Assembly: GCA_914767715.1 (NCBI GenBank)
Contig: OU612065.1
Span: 39,618,001 to 39,682,000 of the forward strand
Origin: Membranipora membranacea
Taxonomy: Eukaryota > Bryozoa > Gymnolaemata > Cheilostomatida > Membraniporidae
Reading direction: 5' to 3'
Length of the DNA stretch: 64,000 nt
Positions 10,679-25,479 of this stretch are shown here, in pieces. The position numbers and the translations under genes are program-made. The notes under the pieces were generated by a model. It did not search any database. It had not been told where the DNA came from and saw only the letters and a program-made list of their open reading frames with translations. Within the stretch, counting starts at the first letter, position 1. Every line of letters starts with the position of its first letter.

Positions 10679-11915
10679 AATTATGGGGATTAATTTTAGC
10701 AGTTTTATGCTTGGATGCAGGAATAACTAAACAAGGGCATGCAACTCTTGTTTTGATTTCCATGTTTATAGTCTTATTCCTAGACATTTTAACTTGTTTC
10801 TCTATTTGACAACAGAATCATAGTTCTCCTTCTTCATTATATCTTTCATCTATTATAGAACATATATTTCTCTTCCATAACATTGTTAGTATGCAACTTA
10901 CCTTTTTGATTTTATTTGAGGAGGGACTGGTTGGTTTGGCTGCCAGGTTTCAACCATGCTGCCGGGTTTGATGGCTCATACAAGCATCTTTTAACGGCAT
11001 TGGACTTTTTGCGGAGACATTGTAGCATGCTATGAACTCTGTGGCAACAATCATCTTGACGCGACATCACGCTTAGCTCCATTGTTTAACATTCTGTCGG
11101 ACTAAACGCCGCACTCACAGCGCAGGATTAAAAGCGCAAGTTGTAAGCTGGCTGCAAGTAGCGGGCTCTGGTAAGTTACTCTTTGGTTTGATTGTGACAG
11201 TACCAGCAGTGATCTAAGCACTAGACTGGACTGTAGGCCAAGGGAATTACAATGTGACACTCGTGTGTGATCCATCGTACAGCCACAGATATTCTGATTT
11301 TATGAAATCTATACCTGTTTAGTTAGCAAAATCTGATGTCTGCGGCTGGATTTTGGTAATTATGTGCACATCGACACACTTAACCTAACTAGTGAACACC
11401 AGCCATTATCAGGATTACAGCCTAAAAGTCATAATTTGTGTTGTCAATAACAATAGCCTATAATGGCTGCTGCAATTTTCCAATTTCGATAGCTCTCCTA
11501 CTGGTTATCATTTCTTGAGTATTGACCAAAAGTGATAGCAATGCAGCACCGGTCTAGCATCTTTTCCGGCATCCTCTTCTTGGCATGGGGGACAAACCTC
11601 TGATAGTACCAGCGATCCCCTACGCTGAGCTTCTCAAGGATCGCTGCTGCCAAATTAAAATGGGGATTGACACAAAACGCAGAATTTTCCTGAATTTATC
11701 TTCTCAAAAATTGCACTTTTCGTCTTCTTTTTCGTCGCAATACACAAGCTTGCATATTCTGCCGTTTAGGAATAATTGGGGGGGGGGGGCGAAGAAGGGG
11801 GGGGGGGTGTTGTGCTGAGCTGATCCCCAAAAATTCACTTCACGCAGCTCATATTGATGGTAGAGCGAAGAATATAACATGTTGTTTTTATGTTGTAAAA
11901 GTGGAAAAGAATCAA

Positions 11916-12035
11916 AAGTCTACAGCACCCAGTATTCCCAGGCGGTCACCCATCCAAGTACTAACTGGGCTCGACGTTGCTTAGCTTCAGTGATCGGACG
12001 AGAACTGGCGTTTTCAACGTGATATGGCCGTAGAC
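11916..12035 (-). rRNA. 5S rRNA, copy 5
   Basis: No difference from copy 1 seen. Confidence 0.97.
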
Positions 12036-13271
12036 AATTATGGGGATTAATTTTAGCAGTTTTATGCTTGGATGCAGGAATAACTAAACAAGGGCATGCA
12101 ACTCTTGTTTTGATTTCCATGTTTATAGTCTTATTCCTAGACATTTTAACTTGTTTCTCTATTTGACAACAGAATCATAGTTCTCCTTCTTCATTATATC
12201 TTTCATCTATTATAGAACATATATTTCTCTTCCATAACATTGTTAGTATGCAACTTACCTTTTTGATTTTATTTGAGGAGGGACTGGTTGGTTTGGCTGC
12301 CAGGTTTCAACCATGCTGCCGGGTTTGATGGCTCATACAAGCATCTTTTAACGGCATTGGACTTTTTGCGGAGACATTGTAGCATGCTATGAACTCTGTG
12401 GCAACAATCATCTTGACGCGACATCACGCTTAGCTCCATTGTTTAACATTCTGTCGGACTAAACGCCGCACTCACAGCGCAGGATTAAAAGCGCAAGTTG
12501 TAGGCTGGCTGCAAGTAGCGGGCTCTGGTAAGTTACTCTTTGGTTTGATTGTGACAGTACCAGCAGTGATCTAAGCACTAGACTGGACTGTAGGCCAAGG
12601 GAATTACAATGTGACACTCGTGTGTGATCCATCGTACAGCCACAGATATTCTGATTTTATGAAATCTATACCTGTTTAGTTAGCAAAATCTGATGTCTGC
12701 GGCTGGATTTTGGTAATTATGTGCACATCGACACACTTAACCTAACTAGTGAACACCAGCCATTATCAGGATTACAGCCTAAAAGTCATAATTTGTGTTG
12801 TCAATAACAATAGCCTATAATGGCTGCTGCAATTTTCCAATTTCGATAGCTCTCCTACTGGTTATCATTTCTTGAGAATTGACCAAAAGTGATAGCAATG
12901 CAGCACCGGTCTAGCATCTTTTCCGGCATCCTCTTCTTGGCATGGGGGACAAACCTCTGATAGTACCAGCGATCCCCTACGCTGAGCTTCTCAAGGATCG
13001 CTGCTGCCAAATTAAAATGGGGATTGACACAAAACGCAGAATTTTCCTGAATTTATCTTCTCAAAAATTGCACTTTTCGTCTTGTTTTTCGTCGCAATAC
13101 ACAAGCTTGCATATTCTGCCGTTTAGGAATAATTGGGGGGGGGGGCGAAGAAGGGGGGGGGGGTGTTGTGCTGAGCTGATCCCCAAAAATTCACTTCACG
13201 CAGCTCATATTGATGGTAGAGCGAAGAATATAACATGTTGTTTTTATGTTGTAAAAGTGGAAAAGAATCAA

Positions 13272-13391
13272 AAGTCTACAGCACCCAGTATTCCCAGGCG
13301 GTCACCCATCCAAGTACTAACTGGGCTCGACGTTGCTTAGCTTCAGTGATCGGACGAGAACTGGCGTTTTCAACGTGATATGGCCGTAGAC
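13272..13391 (-). rRNA. 5S rRNA, copy 6
   Basis: Gene as copy 1. Its spacer carries the rare variants CTTG (13084) and TTGAGAATT (12877), both shared with unit 11. Confidence 0.97.
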
Positions 13392-14625
13392 AATTATGGG
13401 GATTAATTTTAGCAGTTTTATGCTTGGATGCAGGAATAACTAAACAAGGGCATGCAACTCTTGTTTTGATTTCCATGTTTATAGTCTTATTCCTAGACAT
13501 TTTAACTTGTTTCTCTATTTGACAACAGAATCATAGTTCTCCTTCTTCATTATATCTTTCATCTATTATAGAACATATATTTCTCTTCCATAACATTGTT
13601 AGTATGCAACTTACCTTTTTGATTTTATTTGAGGAGGGACTGGTTGGTTTGGCTGCCAGGTTTCAACCATGCTGCCGGGTTTGATGGCTCATACAAGCAT
13701 CTTTTAACGGCATTGGACTTTTTGCGGAGACATTGTAGCATGCTATGAACTCTGTGGCAACAATCATCTTGACGCGACATCACGCTTAGCTCCATTGTTT
13801 AACATTCTGTCGGACTAAACGCCGCACTCACAGCGCAGGATTAAAAGCGCAAGTTGTAAGCTGGCTGCAAGTAGCGGGCTCTGGTAAGTTACTCTTTGGT
13901 TTGATTGTGACAGTACCAGCAGTGATCTAAGCACTAGACTGGACTGTAGGCCAAGGGAATTACAATGTGACACTCGTGTGTGATCCATCGTACAGCCACA
14001 GATATTCTGATTTTATGAAATCTATACCTGTTTAGTTAGCAAAATCTGATGTCTGCGGCTGGATTTTGGTAATTATGTGCACATCGACACACTTAACCTA
14101 ACTAGTGAACACCAGCCATTATCAGGATTACAGCCTAAAAGTCATAATTTGTGTTGTCAATAACAATAGCCTATAATGGCTGCTGCAATTTTCCAATTTC
14201 GATAGCTCTCCTACTGGTTATCATTTCTTGAGTATTGACCAAAAGTGATAGCAATGCAGCACCGGTCTAGCATCTTTTCCGGCATCCTCTTCTTGGCATG
14301 GGGGACAAACCTCTGATAGTACCAGCGATCCCCTACGCTGAGCTTCTCAAGGATCGCTGCTGCCAAATTAAAATGGGGATTGACACAAAACGCAGAATTT
14401 TCCTGAATTTATCTTCTCAAAAATTGCACTTTTCGTCTTCTTTTTCGTCGCAATACACAAGCTTGCATATTCTGCCGTTTAGGAATAATTGGGGGGGGGG
14501 CGAAGAAGGGGGGGGGGTGTTGTGCTGAGCTGATCCCCAAAAATTCACTTCACGCAGCTCATATTGATGGTAGAGCGAAGAATATAACATGTTGTTTTTA
14601 TGTTGTAAAAGTGGAAAAGAATCAA

Positions 14626-14745
14626 AAGTCTACAGCACCCAGTATTCCCAGGCGGTCACCCATCCAAGTACTAACTGGGCTCGACGTTGCTTAGCTTCAG
14701 TGATCGGACGAGAACTGGCGTTTTCAACGTGATATGGCCGTAGAC
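14626..14745 (-). rRNA. 5S rRNA, copy 7
   Basis: Gene as copy 1. Just upstream of its start a G is replaced by T (14752), a variant shared with units 12, 16 and 20. Confidence 0.97.
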
Positions 14746-15977
14746 AATTATTGGGATTAATTTTAGCAGTTTTATGCTTGGATGCAGGAATAACTAAACA
14801 AGGGCATGCAACTCTTGTTTTGATTTCCATGTTTATAGTCTTATTCCTAGACATTTTAACTTGTTTCTCTATTTGACAACAGAATCATAGTTCTCCTTCT
14901 TCATTATATCTTTCATCTATTATAGAACATATATTTCTCTTCCATAACATTGTTAGTATGCAACTTACCTTTTTGATTTTATTTGAGGAGGAACTGGTTG
15001 GTTTGGCTGCCAGGTTTCAACCATGCTGCCGGGTTTGATGGCTCATACAAGCATCTTTTAACGGCATTGGACTTTTTGCGGAGACATTGTAGCATGCTAT
15101 GAACTCTGTGGCAACAATCATCTTGACGCGACATCACGCTTAGCTCCATTGTTTAACATTCTGTCGGACTAAACGCCGCACTCACAGCGCAGGATTAAAA
15201 GCGCAAGTTGTAAGCTGGCTGCAAGTAGCGGGCTCTGGTAAGTTACTCTTTGGTTTGATTGTGACAGTACCAGCAGTGATCTAAGCACTAGACTGGACTG
15301 TAGGCCAAGGGAATTACAATGTGACACTCGTGTGTGATCCATCGTACAGCCACAGATATTCTGATTTTATGAAATCTATACCTGTTTAGTTAGCAAAATC
15401 TGATGTCTGCGGCTGGATTTTGGTAATTATGTGCACATCGACACACTTAACCTAACTAGTGAACACCAGCCATTATCAGGATTACAGCCTAAAAGTCATA
15501 ATTTGTGTTGTCAATAACAATAGCCTATAATGGCTGCTGCAATTTTCCAATTTCGATAGCTCTCCTACTGGTTATCATTTCTTGAGTATTGACCAAAAGT
15601 GATAGCAATGCAGCACCGGTCTAGCATCTTTTCCGGCATCCTCTTCTTGGCATGGGGGACAAACCTCTGATAGTACCAGCGATCCCCTACGCTGAGCTTC
15701 TCAAGGATCGCTGCTGCCAAATTAAAATGGGGATTGACACAAAACGCAGAATTTTCCTGAATTTATCTTCTCAAAAATTGCACTTTTCGTCTTCTTTTTC
15801 GTCGCAATACACAAGCTTGCATATTCTGCCGTTTAGGAATAATTGGGGGGGGGGCGAAGAAGGGGGGGGTGTTGTGCTGAGCTGATCCCCAAAAATTCAC
15901 TTCACGCAGCTCATATTGATGGTAGAGCGAAGAATATAACATGTTGTTTTTATGTTGTAAAAGTGGAAAAGAATCAA

Positions 15978-16097
15978 AAGTCTACAGCACCCAGTATTCC
16001 CAGGCGGTCACCCATCCAAGTACTAACTGGGCTCGACGTTGCTTAGCTTCAGTGATCGGACGAGAACTGGCGTTTTCAACGTGATATGGCCGTAGAC
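15978..16097 (-). rRNA. 5S rRNA, copy 8
   Basis: Gene as copy 1. This is one of the shortest units (1352 bp), with G runs of about 10 and 8. Confidence 0.97.
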
Positions 16098-17334
16098 AAT
16101 TATGGGGATTAATTTTAGCAGTTTTATGCTTGGATGCAGGAATAACTAAACAAGGGCATGCAACTCTTGTTTTGATTTCCATGTTTATAGTCTTATTCCT
16201 AGACATTTTAACTTGTTTCTCTATTTGACAACAGAATCATAGTTCTCCTTCTTCATTATATCTTTCATCTATTATAGAACATATATTTCTCTTCCATAAC
16301 ATTGTTAGTATGCAACTTACCTTTTTGATTTTATTTGAGGAGGGACTGGTTGGTTTGGCTGCCAGGTTTCAACCATGCTGCCGGGTTTGATGGCTCATAC
16401 AAGCATCTTTTAACGGCATTGGACTTTTTGTGGAGACATTGTAGCATGCTATGAACTCTGTGGCAACAATCATCTTGACGCGACATCACGCTTAGCTCCA
16501 TTGTTTAACATTCTGTCGGACTAAACGCCGCACTCACAGCGCAGGATTAAAAGCGCAAGTTGTAAGCTGGCTGCAAGTAGCGGGCTCTGGTAAGTTACTC
16601 TTTGGTTTGATTGTGACAGTACCAGCAGTGATCTAAGCACTAGACTGGACTGTAGGCCAAGGGAATTACAATGTGACACTCGTGTGTGATCCATCGTACA
16701 GCCACAGATATTCTGATTTTATGAAATCTATACCTGTTTAGTTAGCAAAATCTGATGTCTGCGGCTGGATTTTGGTAATTATGTGCACATCGACACACTT
16801 AACCTAACTAGTGAACACCAGCCATTATCAGGATTACAGCCTAAAAGTCATAATTTGTGTTGTCAATAACAATAGCCTATAATGGCTGCTGCAATTTTCC
16901 AATTTCGATAGCTCTCCTACTGGTTATCATTTCTTGAGTATTGACCAAAAGTGATAGCAATGCAGCACCGGTCTAGCATCTTTTCCGGCATCCTCTTCTT
17001 GGCATGGGGGACAAACCTCTGATAGTACCAGCGATCCCCTACGCTGAGCTTCTCAAGGATCGCTGCTGCCAAATTAAAATGGGGATTGACACAAAACGCA
17101 GAATTTTCCTGAATTTATCTTCTCAAAAATTGCACTTTTCGTCTTCTTTTTCGTCGCAATACACAAGCTTGCATATTCTGCCGTTTAGGAATAATTGGGG
17201 GGGGGGGGCGAAGAAGGGGGGGGGGGTGTTGTGCTGAGCTGATCCCCAAAAATTAACTTCACGCAGCTCATATTGATGGTAGAGCGAAGAATATAACATG
17301 TTGTTTTTATGTTGTAAAAGTGGAAAAGAATCAA

Positions 17335-17454
17335 AAGTCTACAGCACCCAGTATTCCCAGGCGGTCACCCATCCAAGTACTAACTGGGCTCGACGTTGCT
17401 TAGCTTCAGTGATCGGACGAGAACTGGCGTTTTCAACGTGATATGGCCGTAGAC
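17335..17454 (-). rRNA. 5S rRNA, copy 9
   Basis: Gene as copy 1. The spacer variant TGTGG at 16431 is shared with units 14, 18 and 22. Confidence 0.97.
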
Positions 17455-18694
17455 AATTATGGGGATTAATTTTAGCAGTTTTATGCTTGGATGCAGGAAT
17501 AACTAAACAAGGGCATGCAACTCTTGTTTTGATTTCCATGTTTATAGTCTTATTCCTAGACATTTTAACTTGTTTCTCTATTTGACAACAGAATCATAGT
17601 TCTCCTTCTTCATTATATCTTTCATCTATTATAGAACATATATTTCTCTTCCATAACATTGTTAGTATGCAACTTACCTTTTTGATTTTATTTGAGGAGG
17701 GACTGGTTGGTTTGGCTGCCAGGTTTCAACCATGCTGCCGGGTTTGATGGCTCATACAAGCATCTTTTAACGGCATTGGACTTTTTGCGGAGACATTGTA
17801 GCATGCTATGAACTCTGTGGCAACAATCATCTTGACGCGACATCACGCTTAGCTCCATTGTTTAACATTCTGTCGGACTAAACGCCGCACTCACAGCGCA
17901 GGATTAAAAGCGCAAGTTGTAAGCTGGCTGCAAGTAGCGGGCTCTGGTAAGTTACTCTTTGGTTTGATTGTGACAGTACCAGCAGTGATCTAAGCACTAG
18001 ACTGGACTGTAGGCCAAGGGAATTACAATGTGACACTCGTGTGTGATCCATCGTACAGCCACAGATATTCTGATTTTATGAAATCTATACCTGTTTAGTT
18101 AGCAAAATCTGATGTCTGCGGCTGGATTTTGGTAATTATGTGCACATCGACACACTTAACCTAACTAGTGAACACCAGCCATTATCAGGATTACAGCCTA
18201 AAAGTCATAATTTGTGTTGTCAATAACAATAGCCTATAATGGCTGCTGCAATTTTCCAATTTCGATAGCTCTCCTACTGGTTATCATTTCTTGAGTATTG
18301 ACCAAAAGTGATAGCAATGCAGCACCGGTCTAGCATCTTTTCCGGCATCCTCTTCTTGGCATGGGGGACAAACCTCTGATAGTACCAGCGATCCCCTACG
18401 CTGAGCTTCTCAAGGATCGCTGCTGCCAAATTAAAATGGGGATTGACACAAAACGCAGAATTTTCCTGAATTTATCTTCTCAAAAATTGCACTTTTCGTC
18501 TTCTTTTTCGTCGCAATACACAAGCTTGCATATTCTGCCGTTTAGGAATAATTGGGGGGGGGGGGGGGCGAAGAAGGGGGGGGGGGTGTTGTGCTGAGCT
18601 GATCCCCAAAAATTCACTTCACGCAGCTCATATTGATGGTAGAGCGAAGAATATAACATGTTGTTTTTATGTTGTAAAAGTGGAAAAGAATCAA

Positions 18695-18814
18695 AAGTCT
18701 ACAGCACCCAGTATTCCCAGGCGGTCACCCATCCAAGTACTAACTGGGCTCGACGTTGCTTAGCTTCAGTGATCGGACGAGAACTGGCGTTTTCAACGTG
18801 ATATGGCCGTAGAC
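18695..18814 (-). rRNA. 5S rRNA, copy 10
   Basis: No difference from copy 1 seen. The unit has a longer first G run. Confidence 0.97.
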
Positions 18815-20053
18815 AATTATGGGGATTAATTTTAGCAGTTTTATGCTTGGATGCAGGAATAACTAAACAAGGGCATGCAACTCTTGTTTTGATTTCCATG
18901 TTTATAGTCTTATTCCTAGACATTTTAACTTGTTTCTCTATTTGACAACAGAATCATAGTTCTCCTTCTTCATTATATCTTTCATCTATTATAGAACATA
19001 TATTTCTCTTCCATAACATTGTTAGTATGCAACTTACCTTTTTGATTTTATTTGAGGAGGGACTGGTTGGTTTGGCTGCCAGGTTTCAACCATGCTGCCG
19101 GGTTTGATGGCTCATACAAGCATCTTTTAACGGCATTGGACTTTTTGCGGAGACATTGTAGCATGCTATGAACTCTGTGGCAACAATCATCTTGACGCGA
19201 CATCACGCTTAGCTCCATTGTTTAACATTCTGTCGGACTAAACGCCGCACTCACAGCGCAGGATTAAAAGCGCAAGTTGTAAGCTGGCTGCAAGTAGCGG
19301 GCTCTGGTAAGTTACTCTTTGGTTTGATTGTGACAGTACCAGCAGTGATCTAAGCACTAGACTGGACTGTAGGCCAAGGGAATTACAATGTGACACTCGT
19401 GTGTGATCCATCGTACAGCCACAGATATTCTGATTTTATGAAATCTATACCTGTTTAGTTAGCAAAATCTGATGTCTGCGGCTGGATTTTGGTAATTATG
19501 TGCACATCGACACACTTAACCTAACTAGTGAACACCAGCCATTATCAGGATTACAGCCTAAAAGTCATAATTTGTGTTGTCAATAACAATAGCCTATAAT
19601 GGCTGCTGCAATTTTCCAATTTCGATAGCTCTCCTACTGGTTATCATTTCTTGAGAATTGACCAAAAGTGATAGCAATGCAGCACCGGTCTAGCATCTTT
19701 TCCGGCATCCTCTTCTTGGCATGGGGGACAAACCTCTGATAGTACCAGCGATCCCCTACGCTGAGCTTCTCAAGGATCGCTGCTGCCAAATTAAAATGGG
19801 GATTGACACAAAACGCAGAATTTTCCTGAATTTATCTTCTCAAAAATTGCACTTTTCGTCTTGTTTTTCGTCGCAATACACAAGCTTGCATATTCTGCCG
19901 TTTAGGAATAATTGGGGGGGGGGGGGCGAAGAAGGGGGGGGGGGGTGTTGTGCTGAGCTGATCCCCAAAAATTCACTTAACGCAGCTCATATTTATGGTA
20001 GAGCGAAGAATATAACATGTTGTTTTTATGTTGTAAAAGTGGAAAAGAATCAA

Positions 20054-20173
20054 AAGTCTACAGCACCCAGTATTCCCAGGCGGTCACCCATCCAAGTACT
20101 AACTGGGCTCGACGTTGCTTAGCTTCAGTGATCGGACGAGAACTGGCGTTTTCAACGTGATATGGCCGTAGAC
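20054..20173 (-). rRNA. 5S rRNA, copy 11
   Basis: Gene as copy 1. The spacer between the G runs and the gene has two private changes near 19979 and 19994. Confidence 0.97.
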
Positions 20174-21412
20174 AATTATGGGGATTAATTTTAGCAGTTT
20201 TATGCTTGGATGCAGGAATAACTAAACAAGGGCATGCAACTCTTGTTTTGATTTCCATGTTTATAGTCTTATTCCTAGACATTTTAACTTGTTTCTCTAT
20301 TTGACAACAGAATCATAGTTCTCCTTCTTCATTATATCTTTCATCTATTATAGAACATATATTTCTCTTCCATAACATTGTTAGTATGCAACTTACCTTT
20401 TTGATTTTATTTGAGGAGGGACTGGTTGGTTTGGCTGCCAGGTTTCAACCATGCTGCCGGGTTTGATGGCTCATACAAGCATCTTTTAACGGCATTGGAC
20501 TTTTTGCGGAGACATTGTAGCATGCTATGAACTCTGTGGCAACAATCATCTTGACGCGACATCACGCTTAGCTCCATTGTTTAACATTCTGTCGGACTAA
20601 ACGCCGCACTCACAGCGCAGGATTAAAAGCGCAAGTTGTAAGCTGGCTGCAAGTAGCGGGCTCTGGTAAGTTACTCTTTGGTTTGATTGTGACAGTACCA
20701 GCAGTGATCTAAGCACTAGACTGGACTGTAGGCCAAGGGAATTACAATGTGACCACTCGTGTGTGATCCATCGTACAGCCACAGATATTCTGATTTTATG
20801 AAATCTATACCTGTTTAGTTAGCAAAATCTGATGTCTGCGGCTGGATTTTGGTTAATTATGTGCACATCGACACACTTAACCTAACTAGTGAACACCAGC
20901 CATTATCAGGATTACAGCCTAAAAGTCATAATTTGTGTTGTCAATAACAATAGCCTATAATGGCTGCTGCAATTTTCCAATTTCGATAGCTCTCCTACTG
21001 GTTATCATTTCTTGAGTATTGACCAAAAGTGATAGCAATGCAGCACCGGTCTAGCATCTTTTCCGGCATCCTCTTCTTGGCATGGGGGACAAACCTCTGA
21101 TAGTACCAGCGATCCCCTACGCTGAGCTTCTCAAGGATCGCTGCTGCCAAATTAAAATGGGGATTGACACAAAACGCAGAATTTTTCCTGAATTTATCTT
21201 CTCAAAAATTGCACTTTTCGTCTTCTTTTTCGTCGCAATACACAAGCTTGCATATTCTGCCGTTTAGGAATAATTGGGGGGGGGGGGGCGAAGAAGGGGG
21301 GGGGTGTTGTGCTGAGCTGATCCCCAAAAATTCACTTCACGCAGCTCATATTGATGGTAGAGCGAAGAATATAACATGTTGTTTTTATGTTGTAAAAGTG
21401 GAAAAGAATCAA

Positions 21413-21532
21413 AAGTCTACAGCACCCAGTATTCCCAGGCGGTCACCCATCCAAGTACTAACTGGGCTCGACGTTGCTTAGCTTCAGTGATCGGACGAGA
21501 ACTGGCGTTTTCAACGTGATATGGCCGTAGAC
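21413..21532 (-). rRNA. 5S rRNA, copy 12
   Basis: Gene as copy 1. The surrounding spacer (20752-22328) carries a cluster of single-base insertions seen nowhere else in the array. Confidence 0.97.
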
Positions 21533-22764
21533 AATTATTGGGATTAATTTTTAGCAGTTTTATGCTTGGATGCAGGAATAACTAAACAAGGGCATGCAAC
21601 TCTTGTTTTGATTTCCATGTTTATAGTCTTATTCCTAGACATTTTAACTTGTTTCTCTATTTGACAACAGAATCATAGTTCTCCTTCTTCATTATATCTT
21701 TCATCTATTATAGAACATATATTTCTCTTCCATAACATTGTTAGTATGCAACTTACCTTTTTGATTTTATTTGAGGAGGAACTGGTTGGTTTGGCTGCCA
21801 GGTTTCAACCATGCTGCCGGGTTTGATGGCTCATACAAGCATCTTTTAACGGCATTGGACTTTTTGCGGAGACATTGTAGCATGCTATGAACTCTGTGGC
21901 AACAATCATCTTGACGCGACATCACGCTTAGCTCCATTGTTTAACATTCTGTCGGACTAAACGCCGCACTCACAGCGCAGGATTAAAAGCGCAAGTTGTA
22001 AGCTGGCTGCAAGTAGCGGGCTCTGGTAAGTTACTCTTTGGTTTGATTGTGACAGTACCAGCAGTGATCTAAGCACTAGACTGGACTGTAGGCCAAGGGA
22101 ATTACAATGTGACACTCGTGTGTGATCCATCGTACAGCCACAGATATTCTGATTTTATGAAATCTATACCTGTTTAGTTAGCAAAATCTGATGTCTGCGG
22201 CTGGATTTTGGTAATTATGTGCACATCGACACACTTAACCTAACTAGTGAACACCAGCCATTATCAGGATTACAGCCTAAAAAGTCATAATTTGTGTTGT
22301 CAATAACAATAGCCTATAATGGCCAATTTTCCAATTTCGATAGCTCTCCTACTGGTTATCATTTCTTGAGTATTGACCAAAAGTGATAGCAATGCAGCAC
22401 CGGTCTAGCATCTTTTCCGGCATCCTCTTCTTGGCATGGGGGACAAACCTCTGATAGTACCAGCGATCCCCTACGCTGAGCTTCTCAAGGATCGCTGCTG
22501 CCAAATTAAAATGGGGATTGACACAAAACGCAGAATTTTCCTGAATTTATCTTCTCAAAAATTGCACTTTTCGTCTTCTTTTTCGTCGCAATACACAAGC
22601 TTGCATATTCTGCCGTTTAGGAATAATTGGGGGGGGGGGGGCGAAGAAGGGGGGGGTGTTGTGCTGAGCTGATCCCCAAAAATTCACTTCACGCAGCTCA
22701 TATTGATGGTAGAGCGAAGAATATAACATGTTGTTTTTATGTTGTAAAAGTGGAAAAGAATCAA

Positions 22765-22884
22765 AAGTCTACAGCACCCAGTATTCCCAGGCGGTCACCC
22801 ATCCAAGTACTAACTGGGCTCGACGTTGCTTAGCTTCAGTGATCGGACGAGAACTGGCGTTTTCAACGTGATATGGCCGTAGAC
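22765..22884 (-). rRNA. 5S rRNA, copy 13
   Basis: Gene as copy 1. Its spacer has a 5-bp loss near 22323 (one GCTGCTG-type step shorter). Confidence 0.97.
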
Positions 22885-24120
22885 AATTATGGGGATTAAT
22901 TTTAGCAGTTTTATGCTTGGATGCAGGAATAACTAAACAAGGGCATGCAACTCTTGTTTTGATTTCCATGTTTATAGTCTTATTCCTAGACATTTTAACT
23001 TGTTTCTCTATTTGACAACAGAATCATAGTTCTCCTTCTTCATTATATCTTTCATCTATTATAGAACATATATTTCTCTTCCATAACATTGTTAGTATGC
23101 AACTTACCTTTTTGATTTTATTTGAGGAGGGACTGGTTGGTTTGGCTGCCAGGTTTCAACCATGCTGCCGGGTTTGATGGCTCATACAAGCATCTTTTAA
23201 CGGCATTGGACTTTTTGTGGAGACATTGTAGCATGCTATGAACTCTGTGGCAACAATCATCTTGACGCGACATCACGCTTAGCTCCATTGTTTAACATTC
23301 TGTCGGACTAAACGCCGCACTCACAGCGCAGGATTAAAAGCGCAAGTTGTAAGCTGGCTGCAAGTAGCGGGCTCTGGTAAGTTACTCTTTGGTTTGATTG
23401 TGACAGTACCAGCAGTGATCTAAGCACTAGACTGGACTGTAGGCCAAGGGAATTACAATGTGACACTCGTGTGTGATCCATCGTACAGCCACAGATATTC
23501 TGATTTTATGAAATCTATACCTGTTTAGTTAGCAAAATCTGATGTCTGCGGCTGGATTTTGGTAATTATGTGCACATCGACACACTTAACCTAACTAGTG
23601 AACACCAGCCATTATCAGGATTACAGCCTAAAAGTCAAAATTTGTGTTGTCAATAACAATAGCCTATAATGGCTGCTGCAATTTTCCAATTTCGATAGCT
23701 CTCCTACTGGTTATCATTTCTTGAGTATTGACCAAAAGTGATAGCAATGCAGCACCGGTCTAGCATCTTTTCCGGCATCCTCTTCTTGGCATGGGGGACA
23801 AACCTCTGATAGTACCAGCGATCCCCTACGCTGAGCTTCTCAAGGATCGCTGCTGCCAAATTAAAATGGGGATTGACACAAAACGCAGAATTTTCCTGAA
23901 TTTATCTTCTCAAAAATTGCACTTTTCGTCTTCTTTTTCGTCGCAATACACAAGCTTGCATATTCTGCCGTTTAGGAATAATTGGGGGGGGGGGCGAAGA
24001 AGGGGGGGGGGGTGTTGTGCTGAGCTGATCCCCAAAAATTCACTTCACGCAGCTCATATTGATGGTAGAGCGAAGAATATAACATGTTGTTTTTATGTTG
24101 GAAAAGTGGAAAAGAATCAA

Positions 24121-24240
24121 AAGTCTACAGCACCCAGTATTCCCAGGCGGTCACCCATCCAAGTACTAACTGGGCTCGACGTTGCTTAGCTTCAGTGATC
24201 GGACGAGAACTGGCGTTTTCAACGTGATATGGCCGTAGAC
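24121..24240 (-). rRNA. 5S rRNA, copy 14
   Basis: Gene as copy 1. One T-to-G change (TTGGAAAAG) lies about 20 bp beyond the 3' end. Confidence 0.97.
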
Positions 24241-25479
24241 AATTATGGGGATTAATTTTAGCAGTTTTATGCTTGGATGCAGGAATAACTAAACAAGGGC
24301 ATGCAACTCTTGTTTTGATTTCCATGTTTATAGTCTTATTCCTAGACATTTTAACTTGTTTCTCTATTTGACAACAGAATCATAGTTCTCCTTCTTCATT
24401 ATATCTTTCATCTATTATAGAACATATATTTCTCTTCCATAACATTGTTAGTATGCAACTTACCTTTTTGATTTTATTTGAGGAGGGACTGGTTGGTTTG
24501 GCTGCCAGGTTTCAACCATGCTGCCGGGTTTGATGGCTCATACAAGCATCTTTTAACGGCATTGGACTTTTTGCGGAGACATTGTAGCATGCTATGAACT
24601 CTGTGGCAACAATCATCTTGACGCGACATCACGCTTAGCTCCATTGTTTAACATTCTGTCGGACTAAACGCCGCACTCACAGCGCAGGATTAAAAGCGCA
24701 AGTTGTAAGCTGGCTGCAAGTAGCGGGCTCTGGTAAGTTACTCTTTGGTTTGATTGTGACAGTACCAGCAGTGATCTAAGCACTAGACTGGACTGTAGGC
24801 CAAGGGAATTACAATGTGACACTCGTGTGTGATCCATCGTACAGCCACAGATATTCTGATTTTATGAAATCTATACCTGTTTAGTTAGCAAAATCTGATG
24901 TCTGCGGCTGGATTTTGGTAATTATGTGCACATCGACACACTTAACCTAACTAGTGAACACCAGCCATTATCAGGATTACAGCCTAAAAGTCATAATTTG
25001 TGTTGTCAATAACAATAGCCTATAATGGCTGCTGCAATTTTCCAATTTCGATAGCTCTCCTACTGGTTATCATTTCTTGAGTATTGACCAAAAGTGATAG
25101 CAATGCAGCACCGGTCTAGCATCTTTTCCGGCATCCTCTTCTTGGCATGGGGGACAAACCTCTGATAGTACCAGCGATCCCCTACGCTGAGCTTCTCAAG
25201 GATCGCTGCTGCCAAATTAAAATGGGGATTGACACAAAACGCAGAATTTTCCTGAATTTATCTTCTCAAAAATTGCACTTTTCGTCTTCTTTTTCGTCGC
25301 AATACACAAGCTTGCATATTCTGCCGTTTAGGAATAATTGGGGGGGGGGGGGGGCGAAGAAGGGGGGGGGGTGTTGTGCTGAGCTGAACCCCAAAAATTC
25401 ACATCACGCACCTCATATTGATGGTAGAGCGAAGAATATAACATGTTGTTTTTATGTTGTAAAAGTGGAAAAGAATCAA

